From: Bisporella sp. PMI_857
Taxonomy: Eukaryota > Ascomycota > Leotiomycetes > Helotiales > Helotiaceae
DNA length: 64,000 nt
Assembly: GCA_021307315.1 (NCBI GenBank)
Contig: JAJSPD010000004.1
Location: 992,001 to 1,056,000, forward strand
Direction: 5' to 3'
Shown: positions 47,304 through 59,088 of the stretch, piece after piece
Layout: each line of letters opens with the position of its first letter
Numbering within the stretch: position 1 is the stretch's first letter
Made by a program: the position numbers and the translations under genes
Notes under the pieces: model-generated
What the model saw: only the letters and a program-made list of their open reading frames with translations
Told to the model about the DNA's origin: nothing
Database searches by the model: none

Positions 47304-49045
47304 ATGCCTCTCTTTGGCAAGAAAAACGAGGAGGAAGTGATTGCGCCAGTGGTAGGTGTAATATTGATTGTTTGCGCAAACATATTACTAACGAATTTTA
47401 GGAGGGTGGTAGCGACCAACAAGTTGTAGACCCTCTCGCAGATACTGGGAAGTCAAGATGGGAACGTCTCTGGCCAGTAATTGCTTGTGGGGCTGGTCTT
47501 TTCTCTGATGGCTACATTAACAATGTAAGTTATTTTGCGCCAGCCCAACACTTTTGTTACTAAGTATCTAGGTCATTGGTTCCGTGTCCACTATTCTCAG
47601 CACCATCTACGGTGACGCCTATACCAAGTCGAGCGCAAAGAAGAACGTCTCTTCTATCGCATTCGCAGGTACAGTTTGCGGACAGCTCATCTTCGGCTAC
47701 ACCAGCGATAAATGGTCGCGCAAGAACTCCCTTCTGGTTTCCACCATTCTCCTAGCCGTGTTCGCTGCTCTAGCTGCAGGCTCATATGGCTACAAAGGGA
47801 GCACCCAAGGCATGTTCGCTGCCCTGACCGCATGGCGCTTTCTTGTAGGTATAGGGATTGGAGGAGAGTATCCAGCTGGTTCCGTAGCATGTTCCGAATC
47901 GAGTGGCGAACTGAAGAGCGGGACGCGCAATAGATGGTTCATCATGTTCACCAATGTCATGATCGACTGGGGTTTTGTCATTGGCGCTTTTGTACCATAT
48001 GTTGTGGTGCTTGCAACGACCGAGAACCACTTGCGAGCAGCGTGGCGGATCATGCTTGGTTTGGGCGTCGTTTGCCCAGTTGGTCTTTTGTTCATGCGCT
48101 TCAGGCTCAGCGAGCCCGAGGAATTTAAGAGGTAGGGTTTCTTGGATGAACATATTTCAGAGGGCTGACGAAATGCAGGGAGTCCATGAAATATGTCAAG
48201 ATTCCTTACAAACTGGTAATTCAGTTCTACTGGTTCCGCCTCTTCATTGTCTCCTTCATCTGGTTCCTGTACAACGTATGTTCAGTCCTCTTCCTTGCCC
48301 AGGTCATAGCTAATAGTCGAAGTTTTCTGTGTACAGCTTCGGCATTTACTCATCCCAGATTCTCAAAGTGATCCTCCCAGCAGACGCTCCAATCTCTCAA
48401 TCCTTTGGTTGGAACACTGTAATCAACCTCTTTTACGTCCCCGGCGCCATGTTCGGCTCCGTACTCAGCGACTGGATCGGCCCGCGTTACGCCCTCGCAA
48501 CTGGTGTAACCCTCCAGGCTATAGTCGGCTTCCTCATGTCCGGGCTCTATGGGACCCTCTCACAATCCAAAAATGTTGCTGCTTTCGCTGTTGTCTATGG
48601 CATCTTCCTCTCCTTGGGAGAAATGGGCCCAGGTGACAATATCGGGCTCATCGCCTCCAAGACCTGCGCTACCGGTGTACGAGGCCAATACTATGCTATC
48701 GCTGCCGCAACGGGCAAAATCGGCGCCTTTGTCGGCACGTACGTTTTCCCGTATATCGAGAAAGCAGGAGGCAACGAGACGACGAGCGCGCAGTATCCTT
48801 TCTACGTGTCTAGCGCGCTGTGTGTGTTGACAGCCGCGTTGGCGATTTTCTGCTTGCCGCATATTGGACAGGATACGATCACGCTCGAGGATGTGCGGTT
48901 CCGCGAGTACTTGGAGAGTAGGGGATGGGATACGAATCTGCTGGGGTTGAATAAAGGGGAGACGGTCGAGAGCAGGGCTGGTTTGGAGAAGAAAGATCTG
49001 ACGGTTACAGGGGAAACCGACGCTGCGGTCTTGTCTGACAAGTGA
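47304..49045 (+). CDS. Git1-like glycerophosphodiester/phosphate transporter (MFS)
   Basis: Five exons: 47304-47351, 47402-47524, 47572-48131, 48179-48275 and 48323-49045 (516 aa), all GT-AG and in phase. The chosen last acceptor gives LYNFSVYSFGIYSSQIL, matching the conserved Git1 block; other acceptors shift the frame or insert residues. Other landmarks: WPVIACGAGLFSDGYINNVI at TM1, FGYTSDKWSRKNSLLVS (the MFS loop 2 motif), WRFLVGIGIGGEYPAGSVA, and SLGEMGPGDNIGLIASK in TM11. About 12 membrane segments. The family imports glycerophosphoinositol, glycerophosphocholine or phosphate across the plasma membrane and is often phosphate-regulated; the exact substrate is unknown. Converges on the TRI12-type pump gene, with 366 bp between stops. 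Confidence 0.9.
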
Positions 49046-49411
49046 TATGTTGCAGCTATACAGGGGTTATCTGTACTGGACCATCTCCATGCTTCGCATA
49101 TCCTCGGGACGTGTACGCACTAGATCGAGATGCCCATTTTGGGCTGTTGATCCTCAAGAAACTGCTAGATATTATTGCTCCTCATAATAATCCTACCCAT
49201 AAATAGTGTATCCCAACCGCAGGCCATGGATGAATGCGCTTCGCCTTACATATATACCAGATCATATTTTGGGCATCTTCTTTCAAATATCGGTTTCTCG
49301 ATAGGATGTATTTGTTCCTACTGCACTGCTCCCCGTTCATATGTCTATCCATGGTATCTTTTAACGGATATTTATACCCACGGTTCATCTTTTCCTTTAA
49401 GAGCCGCAGCC

Positions 49412-51488
49412 TCAAACAGCGTTCTCCCTAGCATACATCTTTTCATCCATCGGCCCTCCCCCGTGATGCAGCGCGGCCGCCACATCACCCGTCATCTTCT
49501 CATCCACGTTCGGGCTCCAAAAGCTCTGGCAGATCGGATCAGCAGCACGCTCTCGCGGATCAAGGACAAGACGCAGAACTTACTATAATGATCGCGATCC
49601 CGGAAAACGCCAGCGTCGTATAGAACACCGTCTGATACGCGTGCGCGTTCGCCATTTTGTACGCCGCCGTCCCGACGGCCGTGATCTGCGGCGTGAGGCC
49701 CTCGACGCCTGTGAAGTTCCCCGTGGAGAAGCCTCCCATGAACGCCGGGACACTCGCCTCGGGCAGCCCAGCCTGCACCACGGCGGGCGGGACCTCGCGC
49801 GGGATCGTGTCCGTCAGCCGGTTTGTAAGAACCGCGACATAAACGCTCTGGCACACGGTCGAGATGGCCGAGCGCATCGAGCCAGCCATGCCGACGGCGG
49901 TGCCGATCTCCTGCTGGTCCTCAACCTCGATGCCCGCGTTGACGAGACAGACGCTTTCGTTCCAGCCGATGAAGAAGCACCCGAGCGACATGAGCGTGAT
50001 GGCTTGGTGTTTTGTGGAGGGGTCGCAGGAGGCCATCGCGCCGAGGAGGGCGCCGCCGATGGTGAGCACGGTGATGCACTGGAGTTTTGTCTTGCCGATG
50101 GGCACGCAGAGCACGCCGCCGATGATCTGGCCGACTACGATCATGGTTCCCGAGATGCAGTTCAGCCAGCCAGAGGCCATTGATCCGCCGCCGTCGTCGG
50201 TGTAGAGAACCGCGACCATTGAGGGCCAGATTATGGCCATGGCGTAATAGACGCTATTTCCAAGTTAGGAGGTTATTTACAGAGGCGAAGTAGGGGAAGA
50301 GGAGACGGACCTCGCTCCTAGGGATAAGAGGAGGATAGAGGCTACCCAGCCGATGTTCTTGAAGAGGTGCATAGGCACCACGGGCTCTTTCAAAGGGGCA
50401 TAGATCTCCCAGAGCGTGAAGATGATCAGGCACACTATACCTGTGACCAGCGTGCTAATCACATGTCTGTTCCCAGTGAGTCTAAGATTAACCACGATCA
50501 TCGCCCGTTGCTGAGAGACACTTACCCAGATTTCCAAGCATACAAACTCCCGCCCCAGCTTAATCCCATTACGAATAGCAATAAGCCTGCCGTGAACAAC
50601 ACGCATCCAATGAAATCAAAGTCCTTGAAAACCTGCATCTTGCTCTTCCTCTTATGCTTCTGCTGGAAAGTTGGCGGGTGATAGAACAAGAAGTAGAGCA
50701 GGCCACTTAGAACGTTTACAATGATCATCAGATAGTAGCACCAGCGCCACCCTTGACCACTATACAGAACGAAGGCTTTCGAAACGGCAGGGCCGAGCCC
50801 AGAGATGGGAATTGTCCAGAGGTAGAGCCAGGCGGTGGTAAGAAAACGATACTTCATAGGCACTAATTCGTTCGAGACGAAAGAGAAGGAGAGCTGGGTT
50901 GAGGCGGCGAGTCCGATTAGGGTGGTTGCGCCAACTATGAGTTGTGGTTAGACCTATTCTGTAATTTGAGAAACCTCGAATTATTCCACATACTGAGCGT
51001 AGGTACGGATTGAGCTCTGCAAGCTACAATGTTACCAATTAGTGCCAGAAGTGCACCCGAAATAAAGAACCATCGGCGCCTATCAACATCAGCAAATGCA
51101 CATGCACATGCCCGGGACTACCATACCCAAACAGATCGCTCAATCTTCCCACAAGTAGCAAACCCACGGCGAGGGTAAGCGTATACACCAAAGGCACCCA
51201 TGTGATGTTTGCATCAGGTCCGATTTCCGCGTTGATGACGCCCAATTCTGGTGCTGCAAGAGCAAAACCTCCTACACCTGCAGCGAGACCCAAGCCAGTT
51301 GCAAACATCGTCCCGATGAAGAATGGGCTTCTATAATAGCCTTTTGGCAAGCTCGCCTCGTTGGTCTGGAAGCCATGAAGGGCATCATCGTCTAGAGTAT
51401 GCACCCTCGATACTTTTTCTGAAGCTTCGCGAGACGTGATGGCATCTTCGTTTTGAGCAAGGTGCACATCCTTAGAATAATCACTCAT
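49412..51488 (-). CDS. TRI12-family MFS efflux transporter
   Basis: Six exons: 51488-51127, 51079-50994, 50934-50526, 50466-50311, 50253-49584 and 49525-49412 (598 aa), each junction in phase. The splices rebuild VGRLSDLFGRRWFF, SVPTLIGATTLIGLAAS and SLGARSVYYAMAIIWPSMVA. After a charged N-terminus the core starts LPKGYYRSPFFIGTMFATGL, the TRI12 opening, and shows LVYTLTLAVGLLLVGRLSD and LVPMKYRFL. About 14 hydrophobic segments fit the DHA2-like layout. The C-terminus NVDEKMTGDVAAALHHGGGP is typical. Members export trichothecenes (TRI12) or take up siderophores and other small molecules; no biosynthetic genes are adjacent. The fifth exon is clearly richer in GC than its neighbours. Confidence 0.9.
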
Positions 51489-52305
51489 GTCAGCTATTGT
51501 TCGTGTTAAGTCCAGCCTCTTAAGTAGCTATGAGAATGAGAGATGGTCTTGGCTAAGAGAGAGCAGGATCTGGGGAACGAGGAAATCTGGGGTTTTAATA
51601 AACACATTATGCATAATCTTAAATCCGGAGATTCTAGGCAGATCCTCCACGTCTCTTGGATGCGGTCCAGCATAGAGTTCGTTACCTTGTTTCCTCCGCA
51701 GAGGGTCGAGCTGTTGTTTCTACGTGCTCTCACAGTACGGGTATTGAATCCCCAAGGCTGGCAAATGTTATCCGTTAACTGACAGCCAGCCATACTGCCT
51801 CAAACGCAAACCAATTATAACGGACTCCACTAGTATGGTTGAAACTAAAATGCAGAGCCTGGGGGTGCTCGGAAATAGCTGAATGGAGTCCATAGGCTGA
51901 AGTAAGGAAGCGAAGAGGTAAATTAGACTCCTTGTTCCCAAGTCTCGCGCTAACGACTCAAGATTGCATGAGAATGACACACTTCCAAAATCCCAACTAT
52001 GGAATTAGCAAATCAATCATGACCATATAAAATAGAACAGTAGCTATGCCGAAGGTGAGTAGAACATTCGAAGATAATCAGAATTTAGCGTCCATTAATT
52101 CGTGGAGTCTGAGCTTGTATAACCTCAATTTCAAACCTGTGGGGAAAACGAAATGTCAAGAAGTTAGCACACTCAGAAATGTAAAATATAATTCGCTCAT
52201 AAGATGTGGTCTCTTATTTCAGAGATGAAAATATAACTTCGCCATAAACACCATCCAATGTCAGTCTAGAAAAAAAAACAGCCCATGCAATGCTTATGCT
52301 TTTGT
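51489..52305. other. Intergenic, 0.8 kb, no supportable gene
   Basis: Promoter of the TRI12-type pump and 3' side of the methylcitrate synthase gene, both minus strand. Nothing notable. Confidence 0.4.
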
Positions 52306-53902
52306 TTATGCCTTCTCAGCCTCCTTCAGCAGACCTTCCAAGTTTATACTCTTTGGTCGCTCGATTGGGAGACCTAATGCTCTATCCCAGATCAACTGGG
52401 CCAAGGGACCTAAACCTCTGCTAACACCGAAGGTAGCAGTGTAGTATAGGGTCTCATGGAATCCGTAGTGGTGGAACAGCACACCAGAACTGGAATCAAC
52501 ATTAGGGTATGGGTTCTTAGTCTTTCCATGCTCCTTCAAGACAACTGGAGCGACTTCTGAGTTCAGCTTCACAAGTTGGAAGACAGGATCCTTAGCAATC
52601 TCTGGTCTTGATGATGCGTAGTCCATAAGAGCTTCGAATCGTGGATCTGGTTTGCGGAGCACAGCGTGGCCGTAACCTGGCACAACTCGGCCAGACTTCA
52701 ATGTCGACCAGAGATAGTTGGTTACATCCTTATCCGACGCACCTTCACCAATAGCCTCTTGCATTTGTAGGATCCATCGCAGAACTTCTTGGGCTGCAAG
52801 TCTACGTCCAGTTAGCAGAGAGGCAAGCTTAACCCTTGGCTTTCTCACTTACCCATGAAGGGGACCAGCGAGACCCTGAAGACCAGCGCTGTAACTCAAG
52901 AATGGATCACTCAATGCACTACCGACCAAATGCGTAGCATGCGCAGAGACGTTACCACCTTCATGGTCACCATGGAGTGCTAAGTAGAGTCTAAGAAGAT
53001 CTTGGAAGTTCTCATTTTCCTTTCCTCCCTTTCCAAGCAGGGCTGCAAAGTTGTACGACCAATCCTGATCAAGGTCGATCTTTGCAGGCAGAGCTCCACC
53101 GCCACGGTAGGCATTTTGGTAAATTTTAGCAGCGATCGTTGGAAGTTTAGCAAGTAGAGAAATGCTATCATCAAAAGTTGGCTCCCAGTAGTCTGCCTTG
53201 TTAATACCCTTTGCATATGCTGCAGCAAATTCGGAGGTATGCGACAACGCGGACACAGCAATAGCAAATTGTGTCATTGGGTGGAGGTCCTTAGGAAATG
53301 CATCGAGCATGTTGTTGACAAACTCTGGTAGCTCGGCTTTTTCTGCAAGCTCACGAGAGAACTGGCGGATCTGGTTGGTAGACGGAACCTGTCCTGTCAG
53401 GAGCAGCCAGAACATGGCTTCTGGTAACATTTCTGTACCAGTTGTTCCTTTAGGCAGTTCTTTTTGACAGTCCTTAATAGTACGGCCATGGAACCTAATG
53501 CCCTCATTGGCATCGAGAACTGAACCTTCCCATACCATTGCCTTCAATCCTCTAGGAAGAATTAGTGGTGAAAGCTTAATAGACGGGATAACATACCTCA
53601 TGCCCCCAATGGTGTTCTCTACCTTTACTTCACCAATCTTCTTGTCGCCAAGAGCCTTTACCTTCTTCAATAGTTCTCGTTTCGCAGGGATAGCGTCCTT
53701 GAATGTTGTCTTGAGATCCGGCTCAGCCGTAGAATACTTCCGCACAGCTGGGACAGCTATGGGACGGAGAGCAATCGGCTAGAGGCTGGTTAGCCTTGCT
53801 CCGAGAGCCCATTGTCTCCTGATTTCTCGAAGGATTAACTCTCTAGATTCTTACCCTGAGGGCCTTCAAGGCCGATGAGGCAGTCCTCGCATTCATAGCC
53901 AT
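52306..53902 (-). CDS. mcsA: 2-methylcitrate synthase, mitochondrial
   Basis: Four exons: 53902-53855, 53778-53597, 53551-52853 and 52801-52306 (474 aa). The first 16-codon exon supplies a mitochondrial presequence [16 protein letters not shown], reached through a 76-bp intron. The catalytic triad of the citrate-synthase fold is intact: H309 (GPLHG), H355 (GYGHA) and D412 (NVD). Several stretches, such as [17 protein letters not shown], the [17 protein letters not shown] block and a [14 protein letters not shown] ending, match fungal McsA rather than the housekeeping CitA as I remember them, so the enzyme should condense propionyl-CoA with oxaloacetate in the 2-methylcitrate cycle. Its divergent neighbour is the lyase of the same cycle, which supports the call. 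Confidence 0.9.
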
Positions 53903-54370
53903 CTTAGTGAACTCTCTCTTAGCTATCGCGGGGTATGTGGGGTAGCGGAGGACAGCTTTGAGAGCTACGGATGATAATCAAAAAGGCAATGGGTGGTTCT
54001 TCTTGATAGGAAATGTTATGGAGAAGGGAAGAGATTGGAGAATACAAGCTCACTCGGTGTAGCACAGCACATGCGAAAAATAGAGGAATTTGAAGGGAGT
54101 CTTGAGCTGCAGGAAAGATCAAGGCCGGGCCTCGGATGACGAGTCGGCTGTGAACTTCAGATACGCACGGGCCAAGACCGAGCAAACCGAATTGGCCAAT
54201 CACAGCGACGGCTTGCTGGAGCGCTTATGCCGAAGATGAGCGAGGGTCAGTTACCCGACTGTCGCAAAGCACCCCGAGATGCGGAGGGAGCAAAATGTAC
54301 GATGGGAACGAAGTAGTTGAACAAGATCTCTGTCGATTCTTTTTTTGCTTCTACTATCCTACCATTCAAG
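53903..54370. promoter_or_regulatory. Bidirectional promoter of the methylcitrate pair
   Basis: 468 bp between the start codons of mcsA (minus) and the methylisocitrate lyase (plus). It would allow joint induction by propionate or odd-chain substrates. No exact factor site is claimed. Confidence 0.6.
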
Positions 54371-56212
54371 ATGTTGCGCAGAATAGCAACAACAGTCCCT
54401 CGACGTGTGGTGGCGTCGAGATCAAGGATAGTACATTTTCCAATCCGCGCATTCTCGATATCTTCAAGAACCATGTCTTTAAAGCCACTCGATAACCCTG
54501 TGTCTACAGCTCTACCATCTGACGCTTTTCAGCTCTTGCCGGAATCAGAGAAAGCCGGGTCAGCAGAAGATGCCCTGTATGAGCAACAGTTGAAGGATGT
54601 GGAGGCATGGTGGGCAAGTCCCAGATATGAGGGAATCAAAAGGCCATATTCTGCGGCAGATGTTGTGTCGAAACGCGGGAGCCAGTTGCAGTCATATCCA
54701 AGCTCGGTTATGGCTAGAAAGTTGTTCAATCTGATAAAGGAGCGAGAGGCGGCCGGAGAGCCTATTCATACCAGTGAGTTTCTACAGATTAATTACATTG
54801 AATAATGCTAACAGTATGCAGTGGGTGCAATTGACCCAGTACAGATGACACAGCAAGCCCCAAATCAAGAGGTACTTTACATATCTGGCTGGGCGTGCTC
54901 GTCCGTCCTTACAACCACAAATGAAGTGTCTCCTGACTTTGGAGACTACCCATATAATACTGTTCCCAACCAAGTGCAGCGGTTATCAAAAGCACAATCT
55001 ATGCACGATAGAAAGCAGTGGGATGCGAGAAGGAAGCTGAGCCAGGAGGAACGTGCCAAGACTCCATATACAGATTTCCTCCGACCAATTATTGCCGACG
55101 GAGATACTGGACATGGTGGGCTATCAGCTGTGTTAAAATTGGCCAAGCTCTTCGCCGAGAATGGTGCAGCCGCAGTTCATTTTGAGGATCAGATGCACGG
55201 AGGAAAGAAATGCGGACATCTTGCTGGGAAGGTGCTCGTTCCTGTGGGCGAACATATCAATCGGCTAGTAGCTGCACGGTTCCAATGGGACGTGATGGGT
55301 TCAGAAAATCTTGTTATTGCAAGAACAGATTCAGAAAGCGGAAAGCTGCTTAGCAGCGCCATTGATGTACGAGACCATGAATTCATCCTAGGCGTTGCCC
55401 AAGAAGGCATCGAGCCTCTAGCGGAAACCATTCAAGCTATGGAGTTAAACGGCGCGACAGGAGCTGAGATCGACAGGTTTGAAGCGAAATGGGTAAAGGA
55501 TACAAGATTGGTATCCTGCGACGAAGCCGTTGTTGAGCAGCTGAAGGAACGTGGCGTTGCCCAAGCTAGTATCGACGAGTACTTACAAGAAACAACAAAG
55601 AACCGCGATCTCTCCATCACGAAACGAAAGCAGCTCGCACAGAAGTACACTGATAAGCCCATTATTTTCAATATCGACATCCCTCGCACTCGAGAAGGCT
55701 TCTATCACTATCGTGCAGGAATGACGGCTGCAACGAAGCGCGCCACCGAGTATGCGCCGTACGCAGACCTCCTGTGGGTTGAGACCGGAGATCCAAACGT
55801 GAAGAACGCTGCGCAATTCTCGGGAGAGATCCGTGCCAAGCACCCTGGCAAGGGACTTGTCTATAACCTCTCTCCGTCATTCAACTGGATGTCACATGGC
55901 TTCACGGATGAGACGCTCAAGTCGTTCATCTGGGATATCGCCAAGCACGGATTTGTGCTCCAGCTAATCAGTCTGGCGGGCCTACATAGCACAGCGACGA
56001 TTTCGCACCAGCTGAGCAAGGAGTTCAAGAAGGACGGTATGCTCGCATACGTGAACATTGTGCAGAAGAGAGAAAAGGAACTAGGTGTTGACGTTCTAAC
56101 GCATCAGAAATGGAGCGGCGCCCCATACATCGACGGGATCTTGGGCGCGATCCAGAGCGGAAGCAGCAGCAGCAAAAGCATGGGCGATGGGAACACGGAA
56201 GGGCAGTTTTAA
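54371..56212 (+). CDS. mclA: 2-methylisocitrate lyase, mitochondrial (ICL family)
   Basis: Two exons, 54371-54773 and 54822-56212 (597 aa), with a 48-bp intron (GTGAGT...ATGCAG). The N-terminus [19 protein letters not shown] is an Arg-rich, acid-free mitochondrial presequence, and the C-terminus (GNTEGQF) lacks the peroxisomal SKL-type signal of glyoxylate-cycle ICL. The active-site loop [10 protein letters not shown] (263-272, Cys at 265) and [15 protein letters not shown] are ICL-family landmarks; DGDTGHGG carries the metal site. Mitochondrial location and the adjacent, divergently transcribed methylcitrate synthase indicate cleavage of 2-methylisocitrate to pyruvate and succinate rather than isocitrate lysis. 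The frame is open above 54371 but has no ATG. Confidence 0.9.
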
Positions 56213-57000
56213 AGAAATACCTATGCATCAGTGGCGTTTGGGCGGGGGAGGGTTGAACCTTTTTGTATATAGATCAATGAAAAGACCGTCATTGAGCAGA
56301 TGACGCGGTAGATATCAAACTGGCAGTTGCGCGACGTAACACAATCGCTTCCAAAGGTGGCTAATCTAGAAAAGATATTTTCTGTACCAGAATAGACGGC
56401 AACCTCCCTTCCGCTCCAGCACCCATAGCACACGCCAAACGCCAGCAGCCGCTTGTTGCGCACGAATGGGGGGGGGGGGGGGGCGGAGTTCTTCAAAGCT
56501 TTTGTCGAAGCCCTTCCCATCCAAGGCGCATGAGCGTCCGAGATAGGCGTGAGCGAAGGAACCGTAGCCAGGCTGATGGGAGAAAAAGTGCTGCATAGAT
56601 GAAACATGGAGGCTTAACCATGGATAAGAAAAAAAAAAAGTTCTCGTAAAGATATTCTTGGTTCCTTGCTTCGTGAGTGGTTACGAGGGAGAACAAATCG
56701 ATCGAGAGAGGGTTGGGATTGGAGGGGCAGACACATGACGCAAGACCACTTCTTGCAATTGTGACGAATACGCATGAGATTCTCCTGATGTAAGATTGTG
56801 AGAAGCACAAAAAAGCCATTTTCAAAATTGAGGCGTATTTTCTTGATTTAATATCTCTTCTTGAACGGTACATTATATACTCGTATCTTCATGACCTAAT
56901 ACATGTTCCCAGTTCCACCCGACGCCATGCAATGCTTTGTATCCCATAATTCCTTCCCGGCCGCAGCATCACACTCTAATGCACACTTCCGGACAGTGAC
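56213..57000. other. Convergent 3' interval
   Basis: Between the converging lyase and reductase genes. Contains a G16 tract at 56468-56483 and an A-run near 56630. No gene supported. Confidence 0.5.
56468..56483. repeat. Poly-G tract (G16)
   Basis: Sixteen consecutive G, in the convergent 3' region. Confidence 0.9.
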
Positions 57001-59088
57001 TCAAGCATACCCAAATGCCTCAGCATGAACATATATTCCTTGCGCACCGGTCCCCTTATGCACAGCCCTTTCATCGCTGACGGCCACCGCCGCATTCCTC
57101 GTGGCCTGTACCATCCCCTTCGGGCCACAAACCACAATCGCCATCTCGCCCAGCGCCTGCTCCGCCGTCTTCCGCACTATCCCCTTGATATTGGGGCGCC
57201 CACTCAAGATATGGATTCTGGAATCTACTAAAAGAGATGGCTTTTCAGAGGCGTGGAGGAGGGAAGAGGAGGAAGAGACGCGTTCATGGGAGGAGGACGA
57301 CGGACGCTTGTTAATAGTAGCATTTTTGTCAGTAGTTGAACAGCTGCAAGGAGGCCGAACCGCATCGTCATCCTCTTCAACGATGGTGTTGCAGCAACAG
57401 CATTCCTGGATCGAGGACGGTCGTGAGCGGACAACTTGTAGGGTGGATGTTTTCCCAGTCTTCTCGTCTACATCTTCCGAATCACGCTGCAAAGCAGCTT
57501 GAGGTCGAGGCCCATCACCTGCGTTGGAAGATTTCGGGCTTGTGAGTTCGTCGTCGCAGGTGATGTATATGGTGATATCGACATTGACATCACGGCCTTG
57601 GTTGCGTAGGGCTTCTAGGTCGGAGATTACTCTATCAAGCTGCGCCCTGAACCAGGATATTGAGGTGCGATACTTGAGACACCAGATGAATCTAATATGG
57701 CGTGTCACCGCCCCTGGAGCAGGTTTAAGGCTAACCTTGGATTTTGGGCCTTCTGCATTTTTCCAATTATGGACTATATCTCGAAGAAGGGGCACGGTGA
57801 AGGTAGCGCCTGTAGAACCAGCCACAAAAACGACACTGTCAAACTGGCGGAAGGGCCGGACACTGGCATATGGTCCTTCGATGAGAACACCTCGGTCTTC
57901 TTTCCTTGGAGAAACAGTTGGAAGGCCAGAGAAGGCTCTGTTTGCATACGAGAAAAACTTCTTAGTTGCTCCTTTCTTGGCACGGACAATAAACTCCATC
58001 TTGCCATCTTCAGGTATGCTTGCAATAGTAAATGGATGTGAGGCAAGTGGCGCCAAAGGGTGGCAAGCCACAAACATGTGCTGCCCAGCCGTCCATGAAA
58101 CTGGAGGGTTGGCGATTGTGATACGTGTGTGTGATTCATCCAAAGGCTCAAAACTGGCTCGGCACGCCAAAATTCCTGAGCTTCCCCTATGAAAAAGAGC
58201 AAGATTGTTGTAGAACAAGTATCCAGCACGAACAACGCGATCAAACGCCCAAAATCCGAGTGGCATCCAGATCCACATGCGGTCTTCCCTGTTCACATGG
58301 AGATATGCTGCGGCCAGAAACCCAAGCCAAGATATTAAATGCTGGATCACGAAAAATTCATATGACCATCCCCGAAACGGAGTCATTGACGATAGCACCA
58401 ACCAGGCAAGGACGGACCCAGCGGCTAGTCCTTTCTGCGTGATGGCATCTGTCTTAATCTTCACCAAGATATAATCGTACTTCGCCCACGAGGTCATCCA
58501 GTAGCCCATGTGAATGAGTACGGTAAATAAAAGGGCTCGAGCGGTCCACCTATGAAGCCAGTTCAATCGTTCGTAGCTGACTCCGGTGAAGAATCCAATG
58601 ATGTTCCGTTTCCCGCTTAGTAGGACGATGAGCGGGATTTGGCATACAGCAATGAATCCTGACCGGTAGCCTATATCCTCCCATTGCAAGAAATCATCTG
58701 GATCTAATCTGTAGAGGCAAGCTACTGTAATGAGAAGAATATATCCCACCATCATGGTAATCAATCCCATGGGGGGAAGGTGGATGCGCCATTTCCGGAA
58801 AGCTACTGGTATTGAGTAGTAACTATATTCTCGGATAACAGCTGCTGCTGTGGCCTGGGCTTGGAAGACGAAGTTCCTTGGTTTCGCAGCTAGAGGCGTG
58901 GTTCTCAGTGCGGCCAGGCGCTGTCGGTATAGTATCTGGTTGAATAGATTCACCAGCGTGGCCACGCCTATGGCTGTCCCAATGAATGCCCAAAATACAT
59001 TTTGCATATGAAATAAGCCCGGAACGCCAACGCCCATGGACATGGAGCCAGCTCCTCCGCCATGAACGTGTTGCCTTGTTTCTAACAT
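57001..59088 (-). CDS. Ferric/cupric reductase, FRE family
   Basis: Single exon, 695 aa. The N-terminus is His/Gly/Met-rich (HVHGGGAGSMSMG), then about seven membrane segments follow. Two bis-heme His pairs have the required 13-residue spacing: H179/H193 (LHRWTARALLFTVLIH) and H250/H264 (QHLISWLGFLAAAYLH). The flavin site is HPFTIASIP (351-359), the NADPH site VFVAGSTGATFTVPLL and the C-terminal IVVCGPKGM. These enzymes move electrons from cytosolic NADPH to extracellular Fe3+ or Cu2+. An insertion between the two nucleotide motifs carries four consecutive Cys (563-566) and Cys581/583. It is transcribed away from a Ctr copper transporter, so a role as cupric reductase is plausible. Confidence 0.94.
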   Translation of the reverse strand: MLETRQHVHGGGAGSMSMGVGVPGLFHMQNVFWAFIGTAIGVATLVNLFNQILYRQRLAALRTTPLAAKPRNFVFQAQATAAAVIREYSYYSIPVAFRKWRIHLPPMGLITMMVGYILLITVACLYRLDPDDFLQWEDIGYRSGFIAVCQIPLIVLLSGKRNIIGFFTGVSYERLNWLHRWTARALLFTVLIHMGYWMTSWAKYDYILVKIKTDAITQKGLAAGSVLAWLVLSSMTPFRGWSYEFFVIQHLISWLGFLAAAYLHVNREDRMWIWMPLGFWAFDRVVRAGYLFYNNLALFHRGSSGILACRASFEPLDESHTRITIANPPVSWTAGQHMFVACHPLAPLASHPFTIASIPEDGKMEFIVRAKKGATKKFFSYANRAFSGLPTVSPRKEDRGVLIEGPYASVRPFRQFDSVVFVAGSTGATFTVPLLRDIVHNWKNAEGPKSKVSLKPAPGAVTRHIRFIWCLKYRTSISWFRAQLDRVISDLEALRNQGRDVNVDITIYITCDDELTSPKSSNAGDGPRPQAALQRDSEDVDEKTGKTSTLQVVRSRPSSIQECCCCNTIVEEDDDAVRPPCSCSTTDKNATINKRPSSSSHERVSSSSSLLHASEKPSLLVDSRIHILSGRPNIKGIVRKTAEQALGEMAIVVCGPKGMVQATRNAAVAVSDERAVHKGTGAQGIYVHAEAFGYA

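Noticed and set aside
52306..53902. Housekeeping citrate synthase
   Set aside because: Fold and triad are shared, but several sequence blocks and the lyase neighbour favour methylcitrate synthase.
54371..56212. Glyoxylate-cycle isocitrate lyase
   Set aside because: Mitochondrial leader present, peroxisomal signal absent, and the neighbour is a methylcitrate synthase.
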